In this document: positions 8,430 to 17,602 of the stretch, piece after piece
Layout of the letters: each line of letters opens with the position of its first letter
How positions within the stretch are numbered: the stretch's first letter is position 1
Origin: Candidatus Methanomethylophilus alvi Mx1201
GTDB lineage: Archaea; Thermoplasmatota; Thermoplasmata; Methanomassiliicoccales; Methanomethylophilaceae
Length of the DNA stretch: 64,000 nucleotides
NCBI RefSeq assembly: GCF_000300255.2
Contig: NC_020913.1
Location: 928,692 to 992,691 of the forward strand
Direction: 5' to 3'
Program-made: the position numbers and the translations under genes
The notes under the pieces: generated by a model
What the model was told of the DNA's origin: nothing
The model's input: the letters and a program-made list of their open reading frames with translations, nothing else
Database searches by the model: none

Positions 8430-9617
8430 ATGACCCGGGAATACGGAAGGGAATTGGGGATCCGGACCCGTGCGGTCCATGTGGGGAACGACGTGGACAA
8501 GGATTCCGGAGCCATAAAACGCCCTCTGACCATGGCCAACAGCTACGAGCTCCCCTACGACCCGTCCGTCCTGAACTGGAGCGATGCAGGAGCCAATCTG
8601 TATACGAGGAACGGCGGGACCAACCAGAGATTCCTCCAGGAGAGGATCGCCTCCCTGGAAGGAGGGGAGGACTGCGTGGTGCTCGCCTCCGGGGTGGCGG
8701 CACTCTCCGGCCTGTTCTTCGCCACCCTGAACAAAGGGGACCATGTCGTATTCTCGGACGTCACGTATATCGCCGTATACAGGCTTCTGAACGAACTCTT
8801 CAACAGGAAGTACGGGGTGGAGACGACCATGGTGGACTCTTCCGACCCGGAGAAGGTCGAGGCGGCCATGCGCCCCAATACCAAACTGGTACATATCGAG
8901 ACGCCGGGGAACCCCACGCTGAAGATATCGGACATCAGGAGGATCGCCGACATCGCCCACCGGCATGGTGCTAAACTCTCGGTGGACAACACGTTCGCAT
9001 CGCCATACAACCAACGCCCCATAGAGCTGGGTGCTGACTACTGTGTAGAATCCCTTACCAAATACATCAACGGTCACGGGGATGCCATGGGCGGGGCGAT
9101 AATAGGAAGGAAAGAGGACCTGGACATCATAAGGGCACAATCCCAGGTGAATCTGGGAGGGGTGATCAGCCCGTTCAACGCATGGATGATCATGAGGGGG
9201 TCCGTGACCCTTCCTCTGAGGATGAGGGCCCATAATGAGAACGCCATGGAAATAGCCAGACATCTGAAGTCGCTGCCATGCGTGAGTTTCGTCTCCTACC
9301 CCGGTCTGGAGGACGACCCCGGATACGAAGTGGCTAAGACCCAGATGTCCGGATTCGGAGGTATGATTTCCTTCGGACTGAAGGCCGGACACGACAAATG
9401 TAACGAGTTCGTCAGCCATCTGAAGATAATCACGTCCGCCGTCTCCCTGGGTCATGACGAGAGCCTCATAGTGTTCCTCGGAGAGGACGACGAGAGGATG
9501 CACCTCTACGACAAAAGATTCCATAACGGGTTCTTCAGGTTCAGCGTAGGGATAGAGGATGCGGAGGACATCATGTCCGATATAGATCAGGCCCTGAGGT
9601 CTGCCGGACTTCTTTGA
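8430..9617 (+). CDS. Second Cys/Met-metabolism PLP enzyme (methionine gamma-lyase-like)
   Basis: 395 aa from ATG 8430; a GTG at 8421 would overlap the previous stop as GTGA and is equally plausible. It is a diverged paralogue of the 6354 gene, with PLP Lys211 in ESLTKYINGHGD and LYTRNGGTNQ in place of the usual YSRTGNPT. The stretch LGGVISPFNAWMIMRG is typical of methionine gamma-lyase and O-acetylhomoserine-type members. It could degrade methionine or homocysteine, or synthesise homocysteine; the sequence alone does not decide. It ends the three-gene sulfur operon. Confidence 0.8.
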   Translation: MTREYGRELGIRTRAVHVGNDVDKDSGAIKRPLTMANSYELPYDPSVLNWSDAGANLYTRNGGTNQRFLQERIASLEGGEDCVVLASGVAALSGLFFATLNKGDHVVFSDVTYIAVYRLLNELFNRKYGVETTMVDSSDPEKVEAAMRPNTKLVHIETPGNPTLKISDIRRIADIAHRHGAKLSVDNTFASPYNQRPIELGADYCVESLTKYINGHGDAMGGAIIGRKEDLDIIRAQSQVNLGGVISPFNAWMIMRGSVTLPLRMRAHNENAMEIARHLKSLPCVSFVSYPGLEDDPGYEVAKTQMSGFGGMISFGLKAGHDKCNEFVSHLKIITSAVSLGHDESLIVFLGEDDERMHLYDKRFHNGFFRFSVGIEDAEDIMSDIDQALRSAGLL

Positions 9618-9630
9618 AAAACCACTTCAT

Positions 9631-9690
9631 GCCCCCATTCCAAGGACTATTTATAGTACCGAGAACAAGTCCCTTTATAAGAATGGGGGC
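9631..9690 (+). promoter_or_regulatory. MATE gene promoter flanked by a 10-bp inverted repeat
   Basis: GCCCCCATTC (9631-9640) and its exact complement GAATGGGGGC (9681-9690) flank two TATA-like TTTATAG/TTTATAA boxes (about 9650 and 9674). The downstream arm runs into the RBS region just before ATG 9696. It is an operator candidate, or an RBS-masking hairpin if transcription begins further up. Confidence 0.5.
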
Positions 9691-9695
9691 GGAAT

Positions 9696-11066
9696 ATGGC
9701 GGAGAAACAGTTGACGGCCGATGCCAAGAACATGCTGGGGGACCCTAAGACGGCCCTCCGCCTCATGGCCGTCCCCATGTTCGTCTCCCTGATGGTGGCC
9801 CAGGTCAACACGTTTGTCGACACATTCTGGTGCTCCAGTCTCGGGACCGTCGCCTTGGCCGCCGTCGGGATCGTAACCTCGTTCTACCTCATACTGAGCG
9901 GCATAGGTTCCGGGATAGGCATCGGGATATCGGCGTCGGTAGCCGCGAAGGTGGCTACCAGACGCAAGGAGGAGGCCGACAACATAGCGTCGGTATCCAT
10001 CAAGTTCATGTTCGTCATAGGACTGCTCTGCATCCCGATAATGCTCCTCATAGCCGACCCCGTCCTCATGGCGGTCGGAGGTACCGATACATACGATGAC
10101 GGAAAGGCCTACGGCCTCCCTTATTATCTGGGAGCTCCGATAATAATCCTCCAGGGGATATTCGCAGGCATATTGAGGGGGGAGGGTGCGTCCAGGAGAT
10201 CCATGGTGATGATGGTCACGGCCGCCGTCCTCAACATAGTCCTCGACCCCCTGTTCACGTTCGTATTCGATTGGGGCATATGCGGACTGTCCTGGGCGAC
10301 CGTCACATCCACCGCCGCTTCCCTCCTGCTGTTCCTTTACTGGTACTATGTTAAACCGGAAACCACCTACATAGACCTCCATGTGAAAAGTGCCAGGATG
10401 GAAAAACATGTCCTGAAGGACTTCCTTTCCGTAGGGGTACCCAAGGCCGTAGAGAGCGACATCATGGCCGCCGTGAACTTCGTCCTGAACTACTTCGTGG
10501 TATTCTGCTGGGGCTCCTACGGATATGCCGTCTATGCGACGTCTTGGAAGTATGTGGACCTGATGCTCGTGCCGTCCGTAGCCCTCGCCGGGGCCCTGGT
10601 CCCCATAGCGGCGGCCGCGTTCAGCAAACACGACTTCCCCAAGATGAGATTCTCTTACGGTTATGCCATGGCGTGGACCCTGATCATAACCGCGGTCATA
10701 GCCGCCGTCCTCTATGTGTTCATGGACTATGCTGCGATAATATTCACTTATAGCGAGGGCTCCATCGCCATGAGGGCCGACATAATCCATGTCACCAAGA
10801 TATTCCTGATAATCGGGGTCCTGTTCTCGGCCATCAACATCTCTTCATCCCTATTACAGGCCATGCGTATGGCGAACAACTCCATGTGGAGCACTTTCGC
10901 CAGGAACATCCTGCTGATATTCGTGTTCGGGGCCACCTGCACGATATCCCCGGATGCCATGTGGTGGGGATTCGTAATCTGCGAGATCGTCGGACTCGTG
11001 ATAATGTGCGGATGGGCGGAGATCGGATACAAGATGAGGCTGAAGGAGTATAAACACCATTTCTAA
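9696..11066 (+). CDS. MATE family multidrug/cation antiporter
   Basis: 456 aa with twelve predicted hydrophobic segments in two similar halves, the normal MATE architecture. The N-terminal half has the family segment VNTFVDTFWCSSLGTVALAAVG and the second half begins near residue 240 (LSVGVPKAVESDI). These proteins export organic cations, drugs or metabolites in exchange for Na+ or H+. It stands alone, with an inverted-repeat promoter that suggests control by a local or distant regulator. Confidence 0.88.
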   Translation: MAEKQLTADAKNMLGDPKTALRLMAVPMFVSLMVAQVNTFVDTFWCSSLGTVALAAVGIVTSFYLILSGIGSGIGIGISASVAAKVATRRKEEADNIASVSIKFMFVIGLLCIPIMLLIADPVLMAVGGTDTYDDGKAYGLPYYLGAPIIILQGIFAGILRGEGASRRSMVMMVTAAVLNIVLDPLFTFVFDWGICGLSWATVTSTAASLLLFLYWYYVKPETTYIDLHVKSARMEKHVLKDFLSVGVPKAVESDIMAAVNFVLNYFVVFCWGSYGYAVYATSWKYVDLMLVPSVALAGALVPIAAAAFSKHDFPKMRFSYGYAMAWTLIITAVIAAVLYVFMDYAAIIFTYSEGSIAMRADIIHVTKIFLIIGVLFSAINISSSLLQAMRMANNSMWSTFARNILLIFVFGATCTISPDAMWWGFVICEIVGLVIMCGWAEIGYKMRLKEYKHHF

Positions 11067-11146
11067 AACAAGTGCATAACAATTATGTGATTTTTTTAAA
11101 AAAGTAACAACAAGGTTATATCCTAGACCCTCCCACCAATGGCCAT

Positions 11147-11266
11147 ATGGCAGAATCCGCGACTCTCCGTCAACATTGGAACTCCAGGTCCTGTTCTTAC
11201 AACAGGTTCGTCGTCAAAGGATTCTCGGACCTCAGCCACTTCTTCTACGACGGAGGTGTGAGCTGA
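11147..11266 (+). CDS. Small 39-aa ORF coupled to a SAM methyltransferase
   Basis: ATG 11147 to TGA 11266 overlaps the ATG of the next gene as TGATG. The peptide has Trp-Asn-Ser-Arg-Ser and SYNRFVVKGFSDLSHFF, which resembles the N-terminal YWxxRSxxY segment of class I SAM methyltransferases, as does the next protein's own EYWTQRASGYS. It may be a leader peptide, or the remnant of a duplicated methyltransferase N-terminus. Not recognised otherwise. Confidence 0.45.
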   Translation: MAESATLRQHWNSRSCSYNRFVVKGFSDLSHFFYDGGVS

Positions 11267-12003
11267 TGCCCGAGGGCCACATGATGAGCATAGAGGAGTA
11301 CTGGACGCAGAGGGCCTCCGGATACTCCGGGACCGTCACCGAGCAGATAGAGAAAGGCACCTACAGCCATTGGCTGAACATAATCCTGGAACATCTGGGA
11401 CAATGCGGGGACCTTGACGTCCTGGACGTCGGTACCGGACCCGGATTCTTCCCGGTGGTCCTGGGAAGACTCGGCCACCGCGTGACCGGGGTGGACTGTA
11501 CACAGGCCATGCTGGACCAGGCCGGAAACAACTGTGCCAGATACGGAGTGGATGCGAAGTTCAAAAGGATGGACGCACAGGTATTGGAATTCCCCGACGA
11601 GACCTTCGACCTTGTCATATCGAGGAACCTCGTATGGAATCTGGACGACCCCAAGGCCGCATACCGCGAATGGCTGCGCGTCCTGAAACCCGAGGGGAAA
11701 CTGATGATATTCGACGGCAACCACTACCTGTACCTGTATGACAAGGACTACGCCTCGCAGGCCCCGGAATATGCCGAATCCCATGACAGGATAGGAAACG
11801 TCGACCCCAAGATAATGGAGAGGATCGCGGAGGAACTCCCGCTTTCCTCACAGAGGAGGCCCCAATGGGATGTGGACACCCTCATAGAGCTGGGGGTCAG
11901 GACGATAAAGGTGGATACGGATGGAAGGGATTCCCTTAAAGTCGTCAAGGACGGTGAGACCGTGTATCTGCCGTTCTCCTTCTTCATTTGTGCGACCAAA
12001 TAA
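11266..12003 (+). CDS. Class I SAM-dependent methyltransferase
   Basis: 245 aa from ATG 11266; an in-frame ATG at 11281 (MMSIEEYW) is an alternative. Motif I is LDVGTGPGFF, motif II is GVDCTQAML, and the FDLVISRNLVWNLDDP segment with WLRVLKPEGKLMIFD is that of the Methyltransf_11 (UbiE/Coq5-like) group. The substrate is unknown. The start overlaps the stop of a 39-aa ORF, so translation is probably coupled. Confidence 0.8.
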   Translation: MPEGHMMSIEEYWTQRASGYSGTVTEQIEKGTYSHWLNIILEHLGQCGDLDVLDVGTGPGFFPVVLGRLGHRVTGVDCTQAMLDQAGNNCARYGVDAKFKRMDAQVLEFPDETFDLVISRNLVWNLDDPKAAYREWLRVLKPEGKLMIFDGNHYLYLYDKDYASQAPEYAESHDRIGNVDPKIMERIAEELPLSSQRRPQWDVDTLIELGVRTIKVDTDGRDSLKVVKDGETVYLPFSFFICATK

Positions 12004-12040
12004 ACGGTACGTCGTGTAAAAACAGGCCGTCGGTACACAG

Positions 12041-12074
12041 GGTTTATTAACACCTGAGACCTAGGATGTCTCAG
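12041..12074 (+). promoter_or_regulatory. Promoter with CTGAGAC/GTCTCAG dyad
   Basis: TATA-like GGTTTATTAA (12041-12050) is followed by a perfect 7-bp inverted repeat, CTGAGAC (12054-12060) and GTCTCAG (12068-12074), over the expected start site and 13 bp before ATG 12088. Confidence 0.4.
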
Positions 12075-12087
12075 AAGAAGGTGTACG

Positions 12088-12504
12088 ATGACCGAGATTA
12101 CCAAAGGAGTGTGGTTCGCATATCAGCTTACCGTATCATGCGGAGGAAGGAACCACAAAGACCCGTCCATCGAGAAGTACACCATAGTCAAGATCGACGG
12201 CGACGATGTGACCGTACAGAGGGAGGTCGACGGTGCAGGTGCGGAGACGTTCGAAACGAAGACGACGTTCGGCTCCTGCATATTCGATATGTCCGACCTC
12301 GAGAAAAAGGGGTCGGAGAATATGACCACTCCCTTCGGACACATATATGTCAACATTTTCGAATCCAGCCGGGACGGGGGATCGGAAAGGGTCTTCCTCG
12401 GGAAGGACAACATCGTCTTCAGGGACGTCAGGACACAGTTGCAGTCGGGAGGGGCCCTCTACACCGAGACCCGCGAACTCTGCTGGACCAGTATGAAGCT
12501 CTGA
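12088..12504 (+). CDS. Hypothetical protein, 138 aa
   Basis: Not recognised. A soluble beta-rich protein with no membrane segment or signal peptide. It has three scattered cysteines (SCGG, GSCIF, ELCW) without a clear metal motif. Codon usage matches the neighbours and it has its own promoter, which supports a real gene. It converges with the small membrane protein and symporter genes. Confidence 0.65.
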   Translation: MTEITKGVWFAYQLTVSCGGRNHKDPSIEKYTIVKIDGDDVTVQREVDGAGAETFETKTTFGSCIFDMSDLEKKGSENMTTPFGHIYVNIFESSRDGGSERVFLGKDNIVFRDVRTQLQSGGALYTETRELCWTSMKL

Positions 12505-12672
12505 TCCCGCACGGTCTTTTTTCACATACTGCATCCGATATCCCGTGTAAAACAACAGATATCTCGGGATTCCTAATATTGCCGTCGGAACAAAAGAATA
12601 ATCCAGGATGTTCCAGAACCGGAAAATCGTTTAGGGTCGGCGACAGGATGGTATCCTGCCGCCTCCCCGTCG

Positions 12673-12885
12673 TCAGAACTCGTCTACCTTCTTACCGGCC
12701 TTGAGCTCCGCCCTCTTGTCGATGAAATAATACATGACGAAGACGAGGACGAAACCGACCAGGAGGGGCGCGAACATCAGATTGTTCTCTCCCCCATGGA
12801 AGTAGTATCCGGTGAAGACGCCGACGATGATGGTGACTATCCCCAGTATAGGGATGATCTTGTCGCACTGCTCTATCGTGACCAT
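12673..12885 (-). CDS. Small two-helix membrane protein following the symporter
   Basis: 70 aa from ATG 12885, chosen because GGGAGTGAT lies at RBS distance; an ATG at 12900 would overlap the symporter stop. Two hydrophobic helices (about residues 12-28 and 36-54) are followed by a charged tail KRAELKAGKKVDEF. It follows the AGCS symporter at 5 nt, so it may be an accessory subunit of that transporter or an unrelated small membrane protein. Confidence 0.65.
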   Translation of the reverse strand: MVTIEQCDKIIPILGIVTIIVGVFTGYYFHGGENNLMFAPLLVGFVLVFVMYYFIDKRAELKAGKKVDEF

Positions 12886-12890
12886 TCGTA

Positions 12891-14327
12891 TCACTCCCAT
12901 TCGGTGACACCGGTGGCGTCGGAAAGGGCGTCCTTGTGGAACTCCGGTTCCTCCACTCCGGCCTTCTTCTGCTTCCTGTAGTCGGCATAGGCCTCGAAGA
13001 CCTTCCTGCTCAGGAGAGCCACGATGACCATGTTGACGGCAGCCATCGCCGCCATGAACGTATCGCTGAACGCGTCCATGATGGTGACATCGGTGACGCA
13101 TGCAGCGCAGAACGCGACGATGATGACGAGTATGCGGACTAACAGGATGTTCTTCTTGCTGTCCTTGATGAACCTGGCGTTGGATTCGCTCATGGTGTAG
13201 TATCCGATCAGGCTGGTGAATGCGAAGATGAACATGAAGAGCGCGATGATGTAGTTCGCGATGTTCCCCATGGAATCCGCAGTGATGGCCTGAACCAGGT
13301 TTGCTCCCTTGAGTCCAAGTGCGGAGATCTCCGCGAAGTTGCCGTAGGAAAGAACGACGAATGCGGTGATGGTGCACACGACGAGGGTGTCGACGAGGAC
13401 ACCGAAGGACTGGATCATTCCCTGCTTGACAGGGTGCTTGACGTTCGCAGTGGCCGCGATGTTGGCGACGGAACCGAGACCTGCCTCGTTGGAGAACACT
13501 CCTCTCTTCAGACCGGTGACGATTATGGTTCCGATAGCTCCGCCGAGGGCGCTGGGAACGGTGAATGCGTACTGGAAGATCATCGCGATGGCGTTGACCA
13601 CTCCATCGATGTTGAAGCAGATGGCGACGAGTGCGAAGACGATCCAGAGGACGGCCATGATGGGGACGACCCTTGCGGAGAACTTCGCCGCGGCCTTCAG
13701 TCCCTTGAACAGGATGAGGGCTGCGAGCGCCGCGATGATGATGGCGAACACGAGGTGGTTGTTCTCGAAGTCGAAGGCACCGCTGAGAGCGCTGGAAGCG
13801 TTACAGGACTGGACCCCGATGAACCCGACACCGAAGGTCAGGACGAGGAGGACCGCGGCGATGATACCGAGTTTCCTGTTGCCGAGACCCTTGGAGGCGT
13901 AGTAGGCGGGACCACCGTAGAAGTGACCGTCCTCCTTCTTCTCCTTGAAGATCTGGGCGAGGGTGGATTCCATGAAGCTGCTGGCGGAACCGATGATGGC
14001 GAAGATCCACATCCAGAAGACCGCTCCGGGACCACCCATCATGATGGCGGTAGCGACTCCGGCGATGTTTCCTACGCCGATACGGGCGCCCATTCCGATA
14101 CAGAACGCTTCGAACGAGGAGATCTTGGAGGTCTTCTTACCCTCCGATACCCCGGAAAGCGCGAGTGATGAAGTTTCTTTGATCTTGAGGATCTGAAGCC
14201 CTTTGAGCTTGATGGTGAATATGATCCCCAGACCGATCAGGAAAACGAAGGAGATACCCCAGAAATAATCATCGACGAACCAAAAGAGGTCGGATATCTC
14301 TCCGTTCAACGTATCCATTATAGACAT
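12891..14327 (-). CDS. Sodium:alanine/glycine symporter (AGCS family)
   Basis: 478 aa with about eleven membrane helices. Family landmarks are the GMGARIGVGNIAGVATAIMMGGPGA stretch, the central FFSNEAGLGS-like VFSNEAGLGSVANIAATA, and the HPVKQGMIQSFGV segment. It imports small neutral amino acids with Na+. The tail ends 6 nt before the ATG of a small membrane protein gene. A TATA-like ATTTATAATCC (minus strand, about 14410-14425) gives a leader of about 60 nt; no glycine riboswitch fold was seen in it. Confidence 0.9.
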   Translation of the reverse strand: MSIMDTLNGEISDLFWFVDDYFWGISFVFLIGLGIIFTIKLKGLQILKIKETSSLALSGVSEGKKTSKISSFEAFCIGMGARIGVGNIAGVATAIMMGGPGAVFWMWIFAIIGSASSFMESTLAQIFKEKKEDGHFYGGPAYYASKGLGNRKLGIIAAVLLVLTFGVGFIGVQSCNASSALSGAFDFENNHLVFAIIIAALAALILFKGLKAAAKFSARVVPIMAVLWIVFALVAICFNIDGVVNAIAMIFQYAFTVPSALGGAIGTIIVTGLKRGVFSNEAGLGSVANIAATANVKHPVKQGMIQSFGVLVDTLVVCTITAFVVLSYGNFAEISALGLKGANLVQAITADSMGNIANYIIALFMFIFAFTSLIGYYTMSESNARFIKDSKKNILLVRILVIIVAFCAACVTDVTIMDAFSDTFMAAMAAVNMVIVALLSRKVFEAYADYRKQKKAGVEEPEFHKDALSDATGVTEWE

Positions 14328-14582
14328 TATTTATCACGCCTGTGTCAATGCACAGTCAAGCCGCAATCCGAAATATCGAAAGCCGACTCGATGGAGGCGG
14401 AAAGAAAGGATTATAAATAAATGTTGTTGATGATTTCAACGATAATTTTATGAAATCGGTAGAAACACTACTGATTTCGTAGAAAACTTATGAATTTGAC
14501 ATCCCATATTTCAGCAGTTCGGAACAACGCCGAAATACGGTAGGATGATGGTGGGATGCCGGCGGGATACCGCCGGGCGGTT

Positions 14583-15428
14583 TCAGATCTCCCACCTGTT
14601 GAACATCTCCGACGTCTCCGGAGCGGAGTGGTCGACGAAGAGGGAGGTGCCTGTATCCAACTTCTCTATCTCTCCCATGTCCCCCTCGGAGAGCCTGAAA
14701 TCGAAGACGTCTATGTTCTCCCTCATCCTTTCCGCATGGACGCTTTTGGGTATGACCGCGATGCCTTTCTGCAGGAGGAATCTGAGGGCGACCTGTGCCG
14801 CGGTCTTACCGTACTTCCCGCCGATGTCGGTGAGGACGGGGTTGGAGAACAAGTTGTTCTTGCCTTCCGCGAAAGGTCCCCACGACTCTATGCGGCAGCC
14901 GTATTTGTCCATCCACTTCCTGGCCTCCGTCTGCTGGTTGAAGACGTGTGTCTCCACCTGGTCAACCATTGGGGGTATGTCCGCATTGATGGCGAGGTCC
15001 ACGAGCCTGTCGGGAGAGAAGTTGGAAACACCTATGGCCTTCACCCTCCCCATCCTATACAGTTCCTCCATCGCACGATAGGTCCCGTAGTAGTCGCCGA
15101 ACGGCTGGTGGATCAGGACCATGTCGATGTACGGCTTCTTGAGCTTCTTCCTGCTCTCCTCTATGGACCTGAGGGCGTTCTCGTAACCCGCGTTTGATAC
15201 CCAGACCTTAGTCGTGACGAAAACTTCCTCCTTGTCTATGCCGCTGGCCGCTATGGCGTTCCCGACGGCCTCCTCGTTTCCATAGGCCTGAGCGGTATCG
15301 ATATGCCTGTATCCTGCATCGAGGGCGTCCAAGACCGCCTTCTCGCATTGTTTGGCATCGGTTATCTGGAACACCCCGAACCCGACCATGGGCATGGGGT
15401 CCCCGTTGCTTAGGGTGACGTAGTCCAT
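14583..15428 (-). CDS. Aldo/keto reductase
   Basis: 281 aa from ATG 15428, which puts MDYVTLSNGDPMPMVGFG at the N-terminus as in the family. The catalytic tetrad is visible as Asp44, Tyr49, Lys74 and His107. The NADPH-binding end is IPKSVHAERMRENIDVFDF. It belongs to the 2,5-diketo-gluconate/glyoxal reductase-like branch and reduces aldehydes or ketones; the physiological substrate is not evident. Monocistronic by position. Confidence 0.88.
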   Translation of the reverse strand: MDYVTLSNGDPMPMVGFGVFQITDAKQCEKAVLDALDAGYRHIDTAQAYGNEEAVGNAIAASGIDKEEVFVTTKVWVSNAGYENALRSIEESRKKLKKPYIDMVLIHQPFGDYYGTYRAMEELYRMGRVKAIGVSNFSPDRLVDLAINADIPPMVDQVETHVFNQQTEARKWMDKYGCRIESWGPFAEGKNNLFSNPVLTDIGGKYGKTAAQVALRFLLQKGIAVIPKSVHAERMRENIDVFDFRLSEGDMGEIEKLDTGTSLFVDHSAPETSEMFNRWEI

Positions 15429-15514
15429 ATATGCAGATGGGCTCGGATACTTAAAGAAAGAAGGTCCCGTCCAAGAGGGAGGGGACATCGGTTACAAAGA
15501 CAATGTACAGGAAG

Positions 15515-15536
15515 AAAGGAGGGAGGTCCCTCCTTT
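15515..15536 (-). terminator. Terminator of the suf operon
   Basis: A perfect 10-bp stem AAAGGAGGGA/TCCCTCCTTT with a 2-nt loop lies 9 nt after the sufB stop on the minus strand. Confidence 0.65.
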
Positions 15537-15544
15537 AAGAGATT

Positions 15545-16762
15545 TCAATCGCCTTCGCTGGCCTTCTCGATGGCCGCGTCGATCTCCTTCTGGAGGTTGG
15601 CGGGAAGACCCTTTATGCCTCCGACCAGGAATCCCCTGACTATCATGGAGACGGCCTCGTCCTCCGTCAGCCCTCTGGACATGAGGTATTCGATCTGCTC
15701 CTGGGCGATCTTCCCGACGGCGGCCTCGTGGGTCATCTCGACATCGGCGCAACTGGCCTCCAGTTCGGGGATGGCCTGGGTCATGCCTCCGTCCTTGAGG
15801 ATTATGCTCTTGCACTCGAGATGTGCCTTGGCCCCGGGGGCGTTACCTATGAGGCGTCCCCTGGCGATCATCCTGCCCCCGTAGGATATGTTCCTGCTGA
15901 GGATCTCCGCGCCGGTGTTGGGGGCGTTGAGGATCGCACACCCTCCGGTGTCTATGTTCGAGTTCTCGTGGGCGATGCACATGGTGTTGAAACTGCAAGA
16001 TGCACCCTCCCCGTTGAGGTAGGCGTTCGGGAACGACTGGATGGTGCCGACGGGGTCGAGGACCACGTAGTTGTTCACGTACCTCGCATTCTTCTTCATC
16101 ACGACGTTGGTCCTCGGCCTGACGGCGGTCTCGTTGTTCCAGCTGTGGATCATGGTGAACGAAAGGGACGAGTTCTCCCCGATGTACATCTCGGAAACAC
16201 CGACGTGCAGAGCATCGTTGGCGCTGTGTACCGTGGTGCATCCGGTTATCATGTCGCAGGAGGCGTCGTCGTCGACCACTATGATGTTGTGGAGGTTCTG
16301 GACGGATTTGTCCTGTCCGAGCATCATACAGGTCTGGACAGGGAATTTCAGATGGTGTCCCGGCTTAACGTAGATAAAATACCCGTCGGACTTCTCCTCG
16401 TAGGTCTTGGCCGTGTACTTGTCCTTGGCGGGATCCATGGCGTTCCAATAATAGTCCTTGACCCAGCTGTAGGTCTCCATGGCCTTCTGGGTACTCATTA
16501 TGATGAGTCCGTCCTGGGCCTTGTTGGAGCAGTGGCTCATGGCATTGTTGATGAAGAGGATCGTCCCGTCCTTCTCGGAGTCGTCGGTGTCGACGCCGAC
16601 GTTGATCATCTTCTTCTGGAGGTCGTCGGGGGTGTCCTCGAGGCTCTCGATCTGCTCGACGTCCTTCTCGCCCTCGTCGTACTTCTCCATGTCGATATCG
16701 TCGCCGTAGGCGGCCTTTTTACCGAGGGCCTTCCTGACCTCTTCCTCGTTGATCCTGCTCAT
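15545..16762 (-). CDS. sufB: SufB/SufD family Fe-S cluster scaffold (SmsB-type)
   Basis: 405 aa, intermediate between SufD and the longer SufB. The C-terminal beta-helix scaffold region (SRNISYGGRMIARGRLIGNAPGAKAHLECKSIIL...) and the terminal MTHEAAVGKIAQEQIEYLMSRGLTEDEA signature are clear. It assembles Fe-S clusters with SufC. Only one SufB/D gene is present, which matches the minimal two-gene SUF-like (SMS) systems of methanogens. Its ATG overlaps the sufC stop by 4 nt. Confidence 0.92.
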   Translation of the reverse strand: MSRINEEEVRKALGKKAAYGDDIDMEKYDEGEKDVEQIESLEDTPDDLQKKMINVGVDTDDSEKDGTILFINNAMSHCSNKAQDGLIIMSTQKAMETYSWVKDYYWNAMDPAKDKYTAKTYEEKSDGYFIYVKPGHHLKFPVQTCMMLGQDKSVQNLHNIIVVDDDASCDMITGCTTVHSANDALHVGVSEMYIGENSSLSFTMIHSWNNETAVRPRTNVVMKKNARYVNNYVVLDPVGTIQSFPNAYLNGEGASCSFNTMCIAHENSNIDTGGCAILNAPNTGAEILSRNISYGGRMIARGRLIGNAPGAKAHLECKSIILKDGGMTQAIPELEASCADVEMTHEAAVGKIAQEQIEYLMSRGLTEDEAVSMIVRGFLVGGIKGLPANLQKEIDAAIEKASEGD

Positions 16763-17487
16763 TCGTCATCAACCCCGTATCCGTTTTGCTTGATATCCTC
16801 GAGGATGACCCTGGGGTCGCCCTCCCTGGCGATCTTCCCGTGGATGAGGACGAAGGCCTTGTCCGCCCCTATGTAATCCATGATCTGTCCCGTGTGCGTG
16901 ATCACGAAGGCGGAGACGTTCTTCTCCCTGGTCTTGCCGTCCTCGGAGCCGTAGATGAGCTCATGGACCTTCTTCCCGATGAGGCCTATGTTCTCCAGGT
17001 CCACACCGGACTCGGGCTCGTCGAGCATGACGAAGTCCGGGGACTGTGCGGAGAGCTGCAGGAGCTCCGACCTCTTGATCTCGCCGCCGGAGAAGCCGAC
17101 GTTCACGTCCCTCTCCATGAAATCCTGCATATTGAACTCGTTCTCGCGTCCCGTCGTGCCCTTCCCGTTGGCTGCGGTGACCTTCACGAGTTCTCCCAGC
17201 TTGACCCCTATCACGTTCGGAGGCCTCTGCATCATCATTCCTATGCCCAGTTTAGCGCGCTGGTCCACGGACATGCCGGTGATGTCCTCGCCTTTGAAGA
17301 TGATTTTACCGGAGGTGACGGTGGTCTGTCCATACCCCATGATGGTGGATAGGAGGGTGGACTTTCCGGATCCGTTGGGGCCGAAGAGGACGCAAGTCTC
17401 GCCCTCCTCAAGATTCATGGTGACGCCCTTGAGGATCTCTCTGCCGCCGGCCTCGACGTGCAGGTCTTTAATCTCGAGAAGTGACAT
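16759..17487 (-). CDS. sufC: SufC Fe-S assembly ATPase
   Basis: 242 aa from ATG 17487 (MSLLEIKDLHVEAGG), the standard SufC start. Walker A is GPNGSGKST (residues 36-44), the ABC signature is FSGGEIKR, Walker B is FVMLDEPESGVD. It is a soluble ABC-type ATPase that drives the SufB scaffold. First gene of the sufCB operon. The MMMQRPPNVIGVK loop is typical of archaeal SufC. Confidence 0.95.
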   Translation of the reverse strand: MSLLEIKDLHVEAGGREILKGVTMNLEEGETCVLFGPNGSGKSTLLSTIMGYGQTTVTSGKIIFKGEDITGMSVDQRAKLGIGMMMQRPPNVIGVKLGELVKVTAANGKGTTGRENEFNMQDFMERDVNVGFSGGEIKRSELLQLSAQSPDFVMLDEPESGVDLENIGLIGKKVHELIYGSEDGKTREKNVSAFVITHTGQIMDYIGADKAFVLIHGKIAREGDPRVILEDIKQNGYGVDDE

Positions 17488-17525
17488 TGGAACTCGGATA
17501 TTAGGGGACACCTAAAAACCCTTGC

Positions 17526-17534
17526 TTTATATAA
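17526..17534 (-). promoter_or_regulatory. TATA box of the suf operon
   Basis: TTTATATAA (palindromic core, readable on both strands) lies 39 bp before the sufC ATG, which predicts a short leader. Confidence 0.5.
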
Positions 17535-17602
17535 CAATAGTTAAACACCAGGTTACTGCGGCATGCGTGTCCCTTTATGTCTGGACGGACATACTTGGAC
17601 AT

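Noticed and set aside
14328..14460. Glycine riboswitch before the AGCS symporter
   Set aside because: The predicted leader is only about 60 nt and no paired aptamer structure was seen.
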